Shown here in pieces: positions 5,070 through 6,754 of a stretch of DNA of 6,754 bases (positions within the stretch are counted from its first letter, which is position 1; the number at the start of each line of letters is the position of its first letter). The translations under genes and the position numbers were made by a program. The notes beneath the pieces were generated by a model, which saw only the letters and a list, made by a program, of their open reading frames with translations, was not told the origin of the DNA and made no database searches. Origin of the DNA: Deltaproteobacteria bacterium (GTDB lineage: Bacteria > Desulfobacterota > UBA8473); NCBI GenBank assembly GCA_030621455.1, contig JAUXHQ010000108.1, positions 1-6,754 on the forward strand, written 5' to 3'.

Positions 5070-6160
5070 TGGACCATACCATCTATCTTTGATCTATAAA
5101 GTCCTTCGGCCATCACCAAAAGATCCATATGGATAAATGCCTCATTACCTGCCATGGGGTTAAATTTTTTAGGGTCCACAAAGACATCGAAGTATCGAGG
5201 CATGGATGCGATCTCCCAAGGGCTTTTGGGTTCGCGGCATGCCCTGTACGTAAACTCGAGTCTGGAGCGATGGTGGCTCTTTAGAAACCGAATCCTCCCA
5301 TGAAGATCTCTGATATTCTTCCCATGGGCGGGAAGAGAGATGGCAACCCCCTCGAGTTGTTCAAAGTCATCCAGCGTACGAAGGTAGGCAACGAGATCGT
5401 CCGGATGGGGGGTTATGGGGTATAATAGGGTATCTCCGCAAATCAGCACCTTATCCTCTCCCGAACCGATGATCAGAGAGATCGATCCCGGTGAATGGCC
5501 TGGAAAGTGTCTAACGGTAATATCATCGCTCTCAACCCCACCCAGGGACAGAGGCCCGTCCACTGAAATGGGGTAGTCCACCCTTAGCGCCAGGCGGTCG
5601 GACTCCATATCAATCCTTCCGTGGAACTCCTGGGCTGAATATGTCGGGATCGGCATACCCATAGCCGCGTACCTCGGACGTCCCAGGAGCACATTCTTTG
5701 AAAGTGCCCAAGGGTTACATATGCGCTCAGTATCGAGGACATGGGCCGAGACCTTAACCTGGTTTTTTTTCACAATAGTGGTTCCCACAAGGTAATGGTC
5801 TACGTGGCCATGGGTTATGATGAGCACTTCAATATCATCCAGTGAATACCCCGCTGCTTCGAGCCCGCTTACGAGTTCCATCTCGCTATAATTATCAGGC
5901 AGCGCCTTCACTTCCGGCGGCATATACTGTCTTCTCCAGTAATAGAAGATCTTTTTTGCCAGATGTGTCGGGATGCCCGTGTCCACTAAAATCAATCTCT
6001 TATCTTCAATAACATAAAGATTCGTAGGCCCGGGGCCGATGATGTCGGGACAAAACGTCGTGATCTGTGTAATCTTCTTTCCCCCGGGAAGCAGGTACTG
6101 CTTGACCCTTCCACTCCCTACTTCTGAGTTAGGTCTTATAACTTTTTCCTTTATATTCAT
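4982..6160 (-). CDS. Metallo-beta-lactamase-fold hydrolase
   Basis: The 392-residue soluble protein carries every metal-binding motif of the MBL fold: D60 in LVDTG, H117-x-H119-x-D121-H122 in THGHVDH, H222 in FPGHSPG, D243 in CGDTLL and H279 in LPAHG. It should therefore bind two metal ions and be an active hydrolase of the glyoxalase II/LACTB2-like group. Residues 283-366 form a helical C-terminal domain (SRLEFTYRACREPKSPWEIA, then a region ending IHMDLLVMAEGLY) like the winged-helix tail of LACTB2-type proteins. The substrate (thioester, lactone, phosphodiester or other) cannot be told. ATG 6160 is chosen because GGAGAGG lies just upstream; a frame extending to 6277 would run 39 codons deeper into the preceding gene. 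It overlaps that gene by 32 nt, so the two are probably co-translated. About 26 residues follow the expected domain end and are antisense to the small membrane protein gene. Confidence 0.94.
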   Translation of the reverse strand: MNIKEKVIRPNSEVGSGRVKQYLLPGGKKITQITTFCPDIIGPGPTNLYVIEDKRLILVDTGIPTHLAKKIFYYWRRQYMPPEVKALPDNYSEMELVSGLEAAGYSLDDIEVLIITHGHVDHYLVGTTIVKKNQVKVSAHVLDTERICNPWALSKNVLLGRPRYAAMGMPIPTYSAQEFHGRIDMESDRLALRVDYPISVDGPLSLGGVESDDITVRHFPGHSPGSISLIIGSGEDKVLICGDTLLYPITPHPDDLVAYLRTLDDFEQLEGVAISLPAHGKNIRDLHGRIRFLKSHHRSRLEFTYRACREPKSPWEIASMPRYFDVFVDPKKFNPMAGNEAFIHMDLLVMAEGLYRSKIDGMVHYFRNTREKFDDVYARVLDIIDNRESTVL

Positions 6161-6754
6161 CTTTCCTCTCCAATATTGCGGTAAGATCCGCACTGCTCCC
6201 AACCCTATCATCCTTGAAGACCTTCTTCCAGACTTGACGGCTCTCCATGCAGAGGTAGATACGAAGTCCGGAATCATAACCCCGCATCCATTCTAACATC
6301 CTGGAATACATCTCTATGCGAATAGGCTGGAAGTATCTCTGTTTCCCGTCCATACCCAGGACAAACTCCTCGTAAAGTATCCTGTTTTTTGGGAATCTCT
6401 TTTCTATGACCGGCTTTAACTCAGGTGGAAACCTCAAACATCCCATGCTTATCCACGAGATGTTGCCAGGGTCTATCCGTGAAAAAAGTTTACCGAGGGT
6501 CCTTCGGTAGCCTTCCTCCCATCCGGCGTAGTATATCAACGGGTCAAAGTGAAAAGCGAGTCTGTAACCCATCTCCTGGCATTTAAAGGCTGCGGCTATC
6601 CTCTCGTCTATGGACGGCGCCAACAGCTCCTCCCTCCCGGCTATCTCTTCTGCATTGAGAGACCAGGCTACCACCGTATTACCGTTATGTTCCAGGTTGA
6701 AAAGGTTCGATATGTTATCTGTCTTAGTCTTCAGCTCGAGTATGGCATTCTTTT
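6129..6754 (-). CDS. Spore photoproduct lyase-like radical SAM protein (N-terminus outside window)
   Basis: The frame ends at TAA 6129-6131 and stays open to the right edge, so 207 C-terminal residues are seen. The visible part begins ILELKTKTDNISNLFNLEHN and continues NTVVAWSLNAEE, EELLAPSIDERIAAA, GYRLAFHFDPLIYYAGWEEGY, WISMGCLRFPPELK and RILYEEFVLGMDGKQRY. This is the pattern of the SplB/COG1533 group, which includes spore photoproduct lyase, a 4Fe-4S radical SAM enzyme that splits UV-made thymine dimers in DNA. The CxxxCxxC cluster motif and the active-site cysteine would lie beyond the window, so activity cannot be judged. The apparent GTG start at 6674 is internal: the family pattern continues upstream of it. 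Related proteins occur in non-sporulating bacteria with uncertain roles. It is the upstream partner of the MBL hydrolase, overlapping it by 32 nt. Confidence 0.9.
   Translation of the reverse strand, partial: KNAILELKTKTDNISNLFNLEHNGNTVVAWSLNAEEIAGREELLAPSIDERIAAAFKCQEMGYRLAFHFDPLIYYAGWEEGYRRTLGKLFSRIDPGNISWISMGCLRFPPELKPVIEKRFPKNRILYEEFVLGMDGKQRYFQPIRIEMYSRMLEWMRGYDSGLRIYLCMESRQVWKKVFKDDRVGSSADLTAILERKDEYKGKSYKT

Noticed and set aside
6161..6277. Upstream extension of the MBL protein by 39 residues
   Set aside because: The extension lies entirely inside the upstream radical SAM gene, and the ATG at 6160 has a suitable ribosome site.

Overview
The window looks like an ordinary chromosomal stretch of a Gram-negative anaerobe, most likely a deltaproteobacterium (Desulfobacterota or a relative). 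This is inferred from gene flavour only: a long-tailed FmdB-type zinc-ribbon protein, an IS4-type transposase, a spore-photoproduct-lyase-like radical SAM protein outside an obvious sporulation setting, and moderate GC. No rRNA or other taxonomic marker is present, so the placement is tentative.

Layout, left to right. Positions 1-225 (+) hold the C-terminal end of an IS4-like transposase cut by the window edge. Positions 412-861 (+) encode a complete small heat-shock protein (Hsp20) with a sigma70-like promoter, a strong Shine-Dalgarno site and a following hairpin. Positions 1048-1716 (-) encode a TPR-like protein convergent with it. Positions 1717-2510 hold no convincing gene, but do contain a GC-rich hairpin and a 7-bp-period inverted repeat. 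Positions 2511-3002 (+) encode the zinc-ribbon protein. A second 7-bp-period repeat with a GC hairpin follows it. Positions 3217-4812 (+) encode a LeuT-type sodium:amino-acid symporter (NSS family), overlapped by 4 nt by a small single-pass membrane protein at 4809-5069 (+). The right end is a minus-strand operon: a spore-photoproduct-lyase-like protein (partial, 6129 to the edge) followed, with a 32-nt overlap, by a metallo-beta-lactamase-fold hydrolase (4982-6160).

How they fit together: the symporter and the small membrane protein form one translationally coupled unit, resembling the large/small subunit arrangement of the corynebacterial MetP/MetS transporter. The radical SAM protein and the MBL hydrolase form a second coupled unit. 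The 3' ends of these two units overlap tail to tail by 88 nt. Hsp20, the TPR protein and the zinc-ribbon protein appear to be single-gene units.

I see no CRISPR array, prophage, toxin-antitoxin pair, RNA gene or clear defence system. The points most worth a second look are the symporter plus small-subunit pair with its antisense overlap, and the two heptameric repeats on either side of the zinc-ribbon gene.
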